The notes: a model not told the origin generated them from the sequence alone. Positions 47,501-58,650 are shown, counted from the first letter of the stretch. The stretch: DNA of 64,000 nt from Euonymus europaeus (GCA_963580455.1 OY756967.1:6346501-6410500); one strand, 5' to 3'. Program-made: numbers and translations.

Positions 47501-48330
47501 AATGAGAATCACTAGAGACACAATCAAAGGTACTTTAAAACTTTCTCAATATGAGTATGTGACGAAAGTCTTGAGCAAGTTTAATATGGACAAAGCAAAG
47601 TTAGTTTCTACACATTTGAGGAGTATTTAAAGCTATGTAAGGATCAATCGCCTAGAAATGATGAAGAGTGGGAGCAAATGAGTAAGGTTCTTTATGCTTC
47701 TGCTATTGGTTCCCTTATGTATGTTATGACTTGCACTCAGCCCGATATTGCTCTTGTAGTGGGAGCGCTCAACAAGTATATGAGTAATCCAGGAAAGAGG
47801 CATTAGGAGGCTATGAAGTGGATTATGAGATACTTGTGTGGAACTGTAGATTATGGGTTGATTTTTAATTCTAGTGAATTGAAGCTGGAAGGGTTTGTAG
47901 ATATTGATTTGCCTAGTGACTTGGACAGTTGCAAGAGCACTACAGGCTATGTTTTTAGCTTGGGAGGTACTATTGTTTCTTGGAGTTCCAAGTCACAGAA
48001 AATTATTACTTTGTATTCTACTAAACATAATATGTTGCTATAATAGAAGTTACAAAGGAGATGGAGTGGTTGCAAGAATTGTTGGGAGAGTTGGGTAAAT
48101 GATGTGGTAAAGGTGTCCTTTATAATGACAGTCAGAGTGGTATATTCCTTGCCAAGAATCCTACCTTCCATTATGATACTAAACATATATCTACCAAGTT
48201 CTAAAGGAAGGTTTGTTGAAACTTCAGAAAGTTTGTGGGAATGAAGACTCGGCGGATGGTTTGACGAAAAGTGTGACAGTTGGTAAACTAAAGCTATGCA
48301 AGGCTTCAATTCGTCTTCTAGCTTGAAGAT
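44590..48330 (+). pseudogene. Ty1/copia element (Tnt1-like), 5'-truncated
   Basis: The order gag, integrase, RT, RNase H is clear on the + strand. Gag: QPEKISDDELNLLN, VAHNVAKLTTTKELMDTL, HLMKKLFNLK (44590-45000). Protease/pre-integrase: SWILDSVASFHTM at about 45325-45360. Integrase C-terminal part: MFWADAVNTAAYLINRCP (46263 on) and VFGCVSYVHVD. RT: NVHKWELAMKEEMDYLMK (about 46840), LLYVDDMFIVG (about 47370-47410). RNase H: GFVDIDLPSDLDSCKSTTGY (about 47890-47950), ending near ADGLTKSVTVGKLK (about 48255-48295). Dozens of stops and shifts occur. The 5' LTR is missing at the join with the LINE. Confidence 0.85.
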
Positions 48331-48420
48331 GGACATCAAAGTTGCAGTGTGTAGTTATTAGTAACGATGTTACTAATGTAACTATTCTTACTGTTTCTTG
48401 ATAGTATCTAAATGGGGGAT

Positions 48421-48528
48421 TGTTAAGTTTGGATACTATTATTTAGTTATTAGGTAGGATTTTTATATTTCTCTTGTTCTCAAAGCCTTATGTATTGCGT
48501 TGGTTGGCATGTTTTCACTAAAAGAGAA

Positions 48529-48563
<35 letters not shown>

Positions 48564-48720
48564 CCATTGTAACCCTAGAATTTTTGTTGAGTGAAAAAGG
48601 AGAAAACACTTCAGCCATGGGCGTAGTCACCGATTACCAAACCAAGTTAAAAATGTTGTGTCTATTTTGCTTGATTTCTAACTTGTTGATTATATGTGTG
48701 TGGTTATAATTTTTCCCACA
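48421..48720 (+). repeat. 3' LTR of the Tnt1-like copia
   Basis: The G-rich tract AAATGGGGGAT (48410-48420) is the polypurine tract. The LTR opens TGTTAAGTTTGG directly after it. A possible end is TTTTTCCCACA at 48720, giving 300 bp. A (TA)n run lies at about 48531-48560. The right end is inferred. Confidence 0.55.
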
Positions 48721-49414
48721 AGGGGAAGAGAAGGGATTTTTTTTTCTTTCTTAATTCTCTTGTTTGGATAGTTTAGAACAAAAATAAATGGAGGAATTTA
48801 AAGAAAATTGGAGGAAAAAATTATCTATTTTTTTCTTAAAATACTTCCTTCCAAAATAATAACTCTTCCTCTCAATTCTCTCAAAATTACTTTTTCTTTC
48901 TTTCTTTTCTAACTTATCCAAAGAAAAAAATTATGAGTAAATTCATTTCACTTCTCCTCACCTCCGCTCAAATCTCTCAATCCCAACGCACTTTTAATAT
49001 ATTTTAGACAAGAAGCTAAATTGAGGTGTTTTCAAAGTTAAAGAATCTCTTGTACAAAATCATTTGTAGCTGACTATCATTAAATAAACACATTTATGTC
49101 ACTTCGTTATTAAAACCATGACCTTCTATGTTATAATTTGGACAATTTGTACATTACTAGAATAATTTTGTATTAGAAATTCGAAAACACAAACACCTGA
49201 GTCATGAGATTACCCAATGAAAGGATAAAGAACAAAAAGAATGATCATGAAATGAAAGATTATTCAACAACAGTTTTTTTAAATACAAAAAAAACATATA
49301 CATTATATCCTACTAGTATATATATAAATGTAAACAAGGTAGGATTATCGAATTACAAAAACATTTATATATATATATATATATATAGTTAACAGATGGT
49401 GTCTCTCAGCTTGT
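48721..49414. other. AT-rich intergenic DNA with (TA)n runs
   Basis: 3' flank of the next gene. A (TA)n microsatellite lies at about 49362-49388. I see nothing else. Confidence 0.45.
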
Positions 49415-50902
49415 CTATTCTGCCATCTTGCCTTGTCTGGTGCAGATAAGAGCCCAGCAACCAACACCTTTATGCCTGCATTAAATTAAGAGCTATGTCA
49501 CAATTAGCCACACCTATCATATTCCATGTTGCATCTATTTGAATTTCAAATGCAAAAAACAAAACCCCAAATTGTCTATCTACCATCTAACCTGCCGTAC
49601 TGCCATATTCTCCAATAGAGTTTGCCTGGCTTGGACAAAGGGATTCGAGAAAGTCCACAATACTCCCGTTCGTGCACAACGCTCTCGCATTAAAAAAAAA
49701 AAAAAAAAACACCTACCTATCATAGGATTTTCTCCCTCCTCCTCCTAACCTCCACGATCACTCCTACCTAACGTAATGAAATCACCAGAAAATACAACAA
49801 ATTTGCACCTAAAATTTCCAAAAATACCTAAAAGATTAAAAAAAACATCGGTGTTTCTTTGTTCTATGGCGAAAGCTCACGGTTTGCTGAAATCAGAGGA
49901 TCTGTCTAGGTATTCAAGATGTTCTCTGTATTATTAAAAAGGCTAGAATTGCCCTAATTTGCAGACAAATCATATTTATACAACATCACAAATGGATCTC
50001 CATCATTTTTATGCAATTCAAGCAAATCCATAGAACCCTTTCTAGAGAGTTTATCAAACAAACTAAAGATAAAGAAAATATGAACAGAACAAGTGAATAA
50101 AATAAAACACACACCTGCTGCTGTTTCTGCTGCTACTTCTGCTACTGCTGCTACCACTGCTTTTAGAGCTCCCACTGTTACTACTCAGTCCAACACTTTC
50201 ACTCTCCCCAGCTGACGCCACATACCTCTTCTTCCACCACTCCTTCTCTCCACCTTCCGCGGCCACCACCGGCTTCGGCGAAACCTTGGCATCTGTAGAA
50301 TTCAAATTCATCTTCTTCTGCTTAGTAGACCCCCAATAAGAAACTGGAAAACCCATCTTTAACATAACCCCTTTGTTCTCAGTACTTCCGTTTCTGTTCA
50401 TCATCTGAGATTTCTTCTCATTGTTCATCTTCCTCCTCACTACCTCCTGTTCTCTTCTCTGAGCACTAATTTCTTGATCAATATTGACCCTCTGTTCTTC
50501 CATAAAATTCTCTTGTCTCGATGGATGCTCAACGAGATCTTTAAGAGAAAGCTCATAACTTGACTCTGGCATCCGGCCCACCATCTCCATTAACTCCATT
50601 TGACCCCTGACAATCGCCTGAGTCTTCGCCTCGGGGGACAAGTTTCGGTACTGATTAGGGCGAAGCAGAGGACGGTTTGGACTTGTCCTCCACAAGGGAG
50701 GTGTAGACTCTCCGGACTCATCTGTTTCAGCCCCAAATTCTGATCCTCTGTTTGGGACACCATAGCTGCCATAACTGTCATACCTTGTTCCTGGGTTTTT
50801 GGCAGGATCAAACATGGTGGGTTTTTGTGGGATCGAGAGGAATGAGGGGATGGGTGAGATTTGTGGGTTGGACTGAATTGAATTGTTGATCGTGGGGTTC
50901 AT
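49415..50902 (-). CDS. Uncharacterised plant protein, 282 aa, two exons
   Basis: Exon 1 is 50902-50115 and exon 2 is 49475-49415. The intron (GTGTGT...TTAATGCAG, 639 bp) splits an Arg codon and the join keeps frame; the final codons read HKGVGCWALICTRQGKMAE before TAG. The N-terminal third is Pro/Ser/Asn-rich (MNPTINNSIQSNP, TMFDPAKNPGT). The central block PEAKTQAIVRGQMELMEM plus GRMPESSYELSLKDLVE looks strongly conserved and is familiar from a small plant-specific family whose function I do not know. A charged, probably helical stretch follows (EISAQRREQEVVRRKMNNEKK), then EKEWWKKR and a tract of about 30 Ser with Arg and Gly. No signal peptide or membrane segment is seen in the spliced product. 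Clean frame and splice sites support a real gene. Reading through the intron would give a false hydrophobic tail. Confidence 0.8.
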
Positions 50903-51910
50903 TATCTTCTTGACCGACTATGATGATGATAGTGATGATGTTTGGATGTCAATTTTAATATATTTTTCTTTGTGATTAAGTTATAAATGAAAAACAAAAA
51001 AGTCAAGTTGTTCTAGATGGATTGGTACAAGTAGGACCTTCTCTGCCTCAATATATAATATCTCTTTTTTGTTTTTTCATGAGCCAGCTATTTTTGTTCT
51101 TTTTTAATGTGAAAATAGAAAATTAGAATATCCTTTTTTTTGTTTCGTTTTGTGACTTTTTGGTTGGGTATATGTGTATCTAAGCAAGTATCTTAGTGCA
51201 GCTAATTGGTCATTCTCATCAAGGAATCGAATTTAATTAGTTGTTGTGGGAGGTTCTTAACTAAAAACAAACCAAAATCATAATAAAAATGATACTTCAG
51301 AGTTCTGCGGCATCCAATTGGCATGTATTGTGATATATTGGGTGATTAAATTAGCTGAAAATGAAATATTTATTTATTCTCGTCTGTTTGTTTGAGCATT
51401 TGTACAACTTATATTTTATCAGACATATTTAGACATTAATCTATAAACTAGTATATACTCTGTCACACATGTTCTGATCCAAATAGAAAAAAGATTTAAA
51501 ATGACGAGAATGTTTGGGCCAAATCATATAGATTGAGAATGTCATGAGTTTTATTATGATCACTGGTGCAATATCCTTGAGACTACGCATTAGATATTGC
51601 TCAACTTATCATACATCATATATGAAGCTCATGTGTCGCGAGCTTGTAAACTCGAGTTTAAATCCATATTTAATGTTCAAAAGGCAATCTTGTATTTCAT
51701 TTTTTTTTTAAAATCGAAGAGAAGTGTAAAATATTTAAGTATAACTAAAGGTGCATTAAAATGATTTGGTAATTCTTTTGTAATGAGTAATTTATTCCTT
51801 TGATTCCATAATAAAATTCCCAGTTTGTTTAAGGGCAACCTTTATGAATTCGGGAGTTTTTCGTTATCCTGCTGCACTTTGGAGAAGAAGCATCGGCTGA
51901 GTCGGGCAAT
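50903..51910. other. Intergenic / upstream region
   Basis: Upstream of the 282-aa gene and rich in A/T. I see no convincing TATA box at the right distance, no open frame and no element ends until the MITE. Confidence 0.4.
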
Positions 51911-51913
51911 TTA

Positions 51914-52347
51914 GGATCCGTTTGTTTTACAATTGCATTTTATAGCTTTAAGCTGTCAAAAATGTTGTGCTTAAAACTATAAAAAATATTGTATAAAAGC
52001 TATGGAGCCCACAGCTTTAAGCTGTATAAAATGTTGTAGAGTGTTTGGTTTATTTTTTTGTTAGATTAATTTTGTAGATAAAATTACAAAAAAATGTATT
52101 ACAATAAAAGGTAATTGAAAACTTTTAAGATATGAAGGGGCAATTACGTAATGTGGTTATAAAATATTGTGGATCCCACAATTTTAAGCTCTGAAAAGCT
52201 ATGGGATGACAACATTTCATTTTGCACAGCTTAAAGTTGTAGGGCCCACAACTTTAAGCTATCAAAAAAATGTAGCGTTTGGTTGGCACGGCATTTTAAA
52301 CAGACCCAACAGCTTTAAGCTGTGCAAAATGTGAAACAAACGCACCC
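51914..52347. mobile_element. Tourist-like MITE (434 bp) with TTA duplication
   Basis: Flanked by TTA (51911-51913 and 52348-52350). The left end GGATCCGTTTGTTTTACA and the reverse-complemented right end GGGTGCGTTTGTTTCACA match at most positions, so the inverted repeats are good. AGCTTTAAGCTGT or close variants occur at least four times inside, and GGAGCCCACA/GGGCCCACA blocks are palindromically placed, so the whole could fold. It has no coding capacity and belongs to the PIF/Harbinger family of MITEs by ends and target. Confidence 0.85.
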
Positions 52348-52465
52348 TTAATCATTGAAGCATCCCGAGTCTGACACTAAGTTGGGGCATTGTGGATATG
52401 ATAATGGGAGACGAGGCATTGTGTACTTAGGAGCATCGGGATATGGTTAGAACATCCATTGAAGC

Positions 52466-53242
52466 CAAAGCCGGCTCTAGCATTTTGGAGGTAGGGCAAG
52501 TCCAAAAACTGAGGCCCTATGGAATTTGAAAAAATGAGGTTCAATAAATTAAGAAACTCAAACTTACAAATTTATTACATTAAATTAAATCTAAGAAGAA
52601 AAATTACAAAATCTTCTCACTTTTTGGTGGGCAAAATTGTCAATTAAATCATTGTAATCAAGTTTAACCGTCATTTTTTTCTCAATAGACAACATGACCA
52701 AACCGTTCAATCTATCTTGTGACATAGTTGATCGGAAATAGTTCTTTATTACTTCAGCATGGATAAACTTCTTTCAATAGTAACTATTATAACTGGTATA
52801 GTTAATATTATCCTATAAGCTACCCAAGCATTAGGAAAAGCAAGATTTCTTACAAATACTAAAATACAATTGAATAGAACTTCACAATTAAATTAAAATC
52901 CTTTCCCAGGGAAAAAAATGATGCAAGTAAGTACCTCTAATCTCTCCTGACTGATTGACTCTTGAGTTGATTTTGGCGAAAAGACAAGTTGGCCAGTCGA
53001 CCTTGCTATCTATGTTTTGGAGAGTCGGAGACGAATAGAAGATTTGACGAAAATCTCTAATCACACATCACAGATGTTGATTGCTGATATGCACATTGAG
53101 CATTTGGGTTGGTTAATTGCTCTCCACTTTAGTTGGACACTTAAGCTCATTGATGTTATTACGTTAAATATGCAAATTGTGCCCATATCAATATGTGACC
53201 CTAGGCGGCTGCCTAGGCAACCTCCCCTTGGAGCCGCCTCTA
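52466..53242 (-). mobile_element. hAT transposon remnant with 8-bp target duplication
   Basis: 777 bp between two copies of ATTGAAGC (52458-52465 and 53243-53250), the 8-bp duplication of the hAT superfamily. The left end is CAAAGCCGGCTCTAG and the right end in reverse complement TAGAGGCGGCTCCAAG, so the ends are inverted repeats with changes. On the - strand, 52860-52610 encodes pieces of the hAT C-terminal dimerisation domain: INYTSYNS where the family has LTIPV, then NYFRSTMSQDRLNGLVMLSI and DYNDLIDNFAHQK. The N-terminal zinc finger and DDE core are gone, so this is an internally deleted, non-autonomous copy. Confidence 0.88.
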
Positions 53243-53309
53243 ATTGAAGCATCAGGATATGGTGAGAATCTCCATTGGACATGCTGGAGACGAAGCATTG
53301 AATCCTTAA

Positions 53310-53975
53310 TTATGTTTCTAATGGCCAATGGTTAGAGTAGTGACCTTTCCACCCGCTTGGACAATTTTTCCAAGACCGATGCATACAATCAATGCTTCCA
53401 AGTATTCCTGGGAATCCACGCTCTTCATGCAGATGAAGTAACCTTCCAACGACATTTTGAGTAGGTGACCTCAAATATTCATTACCAAAAACACTAATCA
53501 CAGCTTCAACAAATCTTTTCATAGCCTCATTTGCTGTGCTCTCTACTAGCCGAAGATATTCATCAACTAAGTCACTAGAGACTCCATGGCACAACATTCT
53601 CAGTGCAGCAGTGACTTTTTGTAGTGAAGATAAGCCCTCTGTGTGTGCAGCATTTCGTCTTTGCACAAAGTAGTCATCATAAGCTATAACAGAATCATGA
53701 ATGCGAAGAAATAATTTGCGACTCATTCGAAATCGTCTTCGAAATAACCAGTGAGGAAATGTCGGGGTTGAGGAAAAATAATCCCACACCAACTTTTCAT
53801 GACCCGTCTTACTATCACAGTCGATATGGACACGACCAGGAACAGAACCTCGATGCCTACTTGTATTTCCCTCTTCACTTTCTCCTCCAATAGTCAACGA
53901 ATTTGTTTATAGAACCTCTTCTTCAGTGGAGTCAAGTAGAAGTCGTTGAGATCTTCCCGAAAAAATCGAAACATT
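53310..53975 (-). pseudogene. Harbinger-type (Plant_tran) transposase, N-terminal half
   Basis: The open frame 53897-53310 reads FRRRFRMSRKLFLRI, SLQKVTAALRMLCHGVSSDL, VDEYLRLVESTANEAMKRF and GFPGILGSIDCMHRSWKNCP. These are the conserved N-terminal parts of the plant HARBI1/ALP1-like transposase family. Only the first acidic catalytic residue (D in GSIDCMH) is present; after GWKGHYSNHW the match ends and the remaining DDE domain is missing. An earlier ATG at 53975 (MFRFFREDLND) lies in another frame, and a promoter-like TATATAAG sits about 80 bp above it (- strand, near 54055). It is cut off near 53300, in DNA that now carries MITE and hAT insertions further left. Confidence 0.8.
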
Positions 53976-56088
53976 TTGATATTGAGATGAATACAAAGAA
54001 GAATAATTCAAGATTTGAAAGTGTTGGATGAATTTTATGGAACAAAGTCACCTCTTATATACATTTTCAAAATATAGCCGTTGTACTTTTCAAAAATATT
54101 ACAATTATGTCATTCATAATTCAAAATTTGAAATTCAAAAATATGACCGTTGTACTATCCTAAAAAATGATCATGAAAACTGTAGCATAGGGATAGAGAT
54201 GGGGAAGCTGCTGAGAGTGCTTTAAGTGAGTGGAGATGAAGCATCTTCAGTTGAAATAGCTTGAAACAATTTACATTGGATTTTATCATTGGCTTCCAAG
54301 GAATGGTGAAGAGATCTTGCAGCTAGATGACGAGATTAGTCGGAGCCTTTAAGGTGTATAAGGCGGGTTCAATTTATCGGAGGTTGAAAGTGATTTTTCT
54401 AAGTGGTTAAGTTCATAGAGAAGAACGAAGGTTTACAGAAGAAGGATGAGGGGTTTTGCGTTGAAACACTTTTTTGTCCCAAATTTTATGTCATTTTCAG
54501 CCGTTGAATCAAATTAATAAATTCAAAGGCTAAAGATGAGTATACGAGTAAAACCGGACCACCCCGGATCCAACCTTTATATATGATTGACTAATTATCT
54601 TAGGCTGCGTCGTGGCCTTTACTCCATGTTTACGTTTTTTTTCTAATGACATCCCATTTTTTGCGGTTACATTGATGTCCGTGTGAACGACACAATAATT
54701 ATACATTGTCAATTTTATAATTCTCTTTTTTATTATTTATAATTTGGACACATCATGCAGGTCCATTTAATATAATTTATGGGTATTCTTTTTGTCATCC
54801 CTTACGTGTACCTAAGAACCCATTGAAAAACTTGATTACGTGTTAATAATGGTTTTTTAGTTGTATTCCCATTGTGGAAGCTAAAACTAATTATTCTAAA
54901 GAATGATTAAAAAGAGAGTTAATTGATAGTCATAGCGTAATATATATCTAAAGCCATAAAATCATAAATCATAAATTTTAAATTTTGATTTTTTTTCCCT
55001 AAATTTTTGTTGGAATAAATATATAAATGGAGCTAAATGAAGATGAGAAACTAGAACAAATATCTCTCCTTTTGATAGGTATCACACGTGCATCGGGTGT
55101 ATGAGAAAAAGTGGATGCAATGAAGCTTTTTAGTTTGTGGTTGAAGTTCAAAGATGTACTATTTGAATCAACCCAGAAACACTCTATTTATATGAAAACT
55201 TGATGTTGCAACTTTTCTAACGGCACTCAAAGAAACTTATTTATATATATAGAAACCAACCTAGTACTTAATGGGAAGAGGGGAGGGATACTAGTGCATT
55301 TTGTTACCGTAGATTAAAAATAGAGAAATAAAAAATATATTCATTGAAAGACCCACAAAATATGTTTTATGGTACAGATCTACATTGCTTAAAAATCAGT
55401 GTAAAAGTGCACTGACGATCCCCTAAACTCATTATTTCAACACCCCTTCCATTCAAATTGAAAACTGCATGTCATATGTCATATAATTGTCAATGACACT
55501 TACATGCAACTGTTATCATGCACCATACAAGTGTCTCTTGCACCAAGAGACATGTATCTCAGCTCTTCACAGTAATAGTAACTGATCTACATATAAATAA
55601 GTTTATGTCAAGTGCAAAGGAAAAATAAACAAATATTTTTTGAAAATATCCAGCGACTCTAAATTCTAACCTTTAAACTTTAAATCACATTTATCTCAGT
55701 CGTTTAATAAATCCAACGGTTAATTAAAAGTAGATGTATTTCTTTTAGTAAAAATAATTACGTCCATTGATATTTGTATATGTTTTAGCTAAAATAAGTA
55801 TTTAGGTAGGCAGGCAAGATGCTCGTGTTCAATTAATTATTAAATTATAATTGGCTTGACCAAATTTTAGCGTAAAAAGCTAATTATCTTGACTTATTGA
55901 CCACGTGTGCATAACTTCAATTAAGCCGTTATACATAAACTTGAATACAACTATTTAGCATATCAAAAGTCATCTTGTTTTTGAAATTTTTGTCCATTTC
56001 GATTTATTGGAGTATTAGTGTTCTATGCATAAAGAAAGCGTTGTTTTCATCAAAAAAAAAAAAAAAAGTGTTGTTTTGACTTAATAAA
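53976..56088. other. Intergenic DNA
   Basis: Upstream of the transposase relic there are short repeats of CCGTTGTACT with TTCAAAA (54060-54150). I see no gene or element ends from 54.2 to 56.09 kb. Confidence 0.4.
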
Positions 56089-56183
56089 TGCGGGACACCC
56101 TCTGCATCCTTTGATTTGGGAGCAGAGGCGGGCTTTACACGTTGTGGAGACCCAAATCAATGGTGCAGAGGGCGATCTCGCAC
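56089..56183. repeat. Short imperfect hairpin (~32-bp stem)
   Basis: TGCGGGACACCCTCTGCATC and CTTTGATTTGGG pair, imperfectly, with CCCAAATCAATGG and TGCAGAGGGCGATCTCGCAC. The loop is about 30 bp (GGAGCAGAGGCGGGC region). A second small palindrome, CACAATAAGTATTGTG, follows at about 56181-56196. It could be a tiny MITE or the core of a foldback. Confidence 0.6.
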
Positions 56184-56246
56184 AATAAGTATTGTGCGGG
56201 ATCCCTCATGTGAGCATTCTAGTTCGTGAATATATATATATATATA

Positions 56247-57214
56247 GGGATAAGTATAAAAAAGCCCCCGAACTTTGCGTTTTGGGTCATTTTGGCCCCT
56301 AAACTTTTTTCGGGCCAAAATGACCCCTCAACTTACAAGAATGGGTCACGTTAGCCCCTCGAGCCAATTTCCGTTAAATATTGCTGACGTGGCCGTTAGT
56401 TTGATGACGTGTAATTTTTAACCATTTGAAATGGGGCAAATGAGCCCCTGTACTCTGAAAAATGGGGCAAATGAGCCCCTGTACTCTAAAAAATGGGTCA
56501 AGTAAACCCCCAAAATTATGAAAAATGGTTCAATAATAACATTTTAGTTTCTATTTTCTAATAACAACATTTTAGTTTCTATTAAAGGGTTAATAATACA
56601 GATCGTGGTAGGACTTTTGCATCTTTAAAATCGGTGTATCAAAATTGTTAAAAATAATTTTGAAAAAAAACCCATAATATATAGTATTTAACATAATTAA
56701 CCATAAACCAATACATCGCAAATTATTTTGAATCTGGAGAAAGCCCACGCTAATGGGACATTTAAAAATTGTTTGGCTCTTGGGAAATCCATATTATTAT
56801 TCTAAATACTATATATTATGGTTTTTTTAAAAAATTATTTTTAACAATTTTGGTGCACTGATTTTAAAGATGCAAAGATCCTCCCACGATCCTTATTAAC
56901 CCTTTAATAGAAACTAAAATGTTGTTATTGGAAAATAGAAACTAAAATGTTATTATTGAACAATTTTTCATAACTTTGGGGGTTTACTTGACTCATTTTT
57001 CAGAGTACAGGGGCTCATTTGCCCCATTTCAAATGGTTAAAAATTACACGTCATCAAACTAACGGCCACGTCAGCAATATTTAACGGAAATTGGCTCGAG
57101 GGGCTAACGTGACCCATTCTTGTAAGTTGAGGGGTCATTTTGGCCCGAAAAAAAGTTTAGGGGCCAAAATGACCCAAAACGCAAAGTTCGGGGGCTTTTT
57201 TTGATACTTATCCC
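56247..57214. mobile_element. Foldback element, ~970 bp, nearly fully palindromic
   Basis: The left end GGGATAAGTATAAAAAAGCC is mirrored by the right end, GGGATAAGTATCAAAAAAAG in reverse complement. The match runs on through GCCCCCGAACTTTGCGTTTT, GTCACGTTAGCCCCTCGAGC, GACGTGGCCGTTAGTTTGAT and so on to about 56692 on the left and 56800 on the right, leaving a loop near 108 bp. The left arm carries an extra tandem copy of GGGGCAAATGAGCCCCTGTA. Both sides are (TA)n, so a target duplication is hidden in TA. It has no open frame of note. Long terminal inverted repeats of this kind are typical of non-autonomous Mutator-like (MULE-MITE) or foldback elements. A transcript across it would make a long hairpin. 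Confidence 0.92.
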
Positions 57215-57689
57215 ATATATATATATATATAAAAGAATGTTTTTCAAATTCTTCTCCAAACCACGCATTTTTCCTTAAGATTATATCGTTTTTCTTATTT
57301 TTACTTAATTATTCTATTTAAGATTTTTTTTGTTTATTAAATTATTTTAGATAAAAAGCACCACGTTTTTTTCCCCTTGTTTTTTATCGTGCTCGCCAGG
57401 GAAGTCTAGAAGCAACTTCTAGACTAAAATTTTCCATACGAAACATGTGGAAAAGAAAATATAGATGTGGAAGATAAACGTATAACTAAAATAAAATAAT
57501 AAAAAATAAAAGAAAAGAGGAAGAAGATGGTTTTCTTTTTCCAACACTAACAAACTTTGTGAGACTTTATTTCCTTAGAGCTTTAGGGTGTGAATTCTCT
57601 TCAAATTTTTGAAGAAAATTCATTTTTTCATTATCTTCCTCTCCTCTCAAATCTTTCAATTCAAATATATACACTTATAATTTTTAAGA

Positions 57690-58641
57690 GAGTTAATATT
57701 AGTATTAGTCATTGAAATATAGGGCCTATTTCATTTTGGTCATTGACAGGAAAAAGTGACAGTTTGATAATTCAAAGTGTGAATTTGTTTAGCAATAACT
57801 ACTCAAATAGTTTTTCGTAAAATTGAGCAGCTTGATTGTCTATGTGACTTAACGATGTTTAATAAAAATTCATGTGACTTTAAGGCATCAAAAAGGAAAA
57901 AGTGACAGTTTGATAATTCAAAGTGTGAATTTGTTTCGCAATGACTACTCAGATAGTTTTTCTTAAAATTGAGCAGCTTGATTGCCTATGTGACTTAACG
58001 ATGTTTAATAAAAATTCATGTGACTTTAAGGCGTTAAAAAGGAAAAAGTGACAGTTTGATAATTCAAAGTGTGAATTTGTTCTGCAATGACTACTCAGAT
58101 AGTTTTTCTTAAAATTGAGCAGCTTGATTGCCTATGTGACTTAACGATGTTTAATAAAAATTGATGTGGCTTTAAGGAGTCAAAATAGAACATAGTTGAA
58201 CTGTTTTGTTCCTCGACAAAACTAAAAAGCAAAAATAAAAAATTAGAAAACAAAAATTTAAGAAACCCTAGCACCCTTCCTGCCGCCTCCAACTCTAATT
58301 TTGCCCACGCAACTTTTTCTTCTTTTTTATTTTTTTATAAAATTCTTTTTTATTTGATAGCATGTGTACTAGGAAATTACAAGTGTATGATATAGATTAC
58401 GCCACATGTACTTAATTTTAAAAGAAAATTTAATTTCCACATGAGAATTTTTTTTTTCCACATATTTAACAATCAACTTGTCACGTAGGCAAGTTGACTG
58501 ATCGAAATTGTCAAAAAATGATAGAGTAGTCATTGTGGATCAAATTCACGCTTTGAATTATCAGATTTGTCACTTTTTTACTATCAGTGATCAAAATGAA
58601 ATACGGTCTATGTTTCAGTGACCAACAGTCGTATTAACCCA
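57690..58641. mobile_element. Mutator-like MITE with 9-bp target duplication
   Basis: 952 bp between TTTTTAAGA (57681-57689) and TTTTTAAGA (58642-58650). A 9-bp duplication is the signature of Mutator-like elements. The left end GAGTTAATATTAGTATTAGT and the right end in reverse complement TGGGTTAATACGACTGTTGG start long inverted repeats. They extend at least through TATTTCATTTTG, AAAGTGACA, TTTGATAATTCAAAG and GTGAATTTG (about 130 bp) with scattered changes. Inside the left arm the unit is repeated three times at a 146-bp period. No transposase is present. The frame 58292-58095 (- strand) is chance. Confidence 0.9.
57755..58192. repeat. Three direct 146-bp repeats
   Basis: AGTGACAGTTTGATAATTCA begins at 57755, 57901 and 58047. 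The units are nearly identical: copies 2 and 3 agree better with each other (ATTGCCTATG) than with copy 1 (ATTGTCTATG). They lie entirely inside the MITE and probably grew by unequal exchange after its origin. Confidence 0.92.
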
Positions 58642-58650
58642 TTTTTAAGA

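Noticed and set aside
50063..50114. Hydrophobic C-terminal tail (CVFYFIHLFCSYFLYL) on the 282-aa protein
   Set aside because: It is intron read-through; a GT donor at 50114 and an AG acceptor before 49475 give a better tail.
57755..58192. CRISPR-like array
   Set aside because: Only three long direct repeats with no distinct spacers, inside a plant MITE.
58095..58292. 65-codon frame on the - strand with a hydrophobic stretch
   Set aside because: It lies across the third repeat unit and loop of a MITE; no start context or domain.
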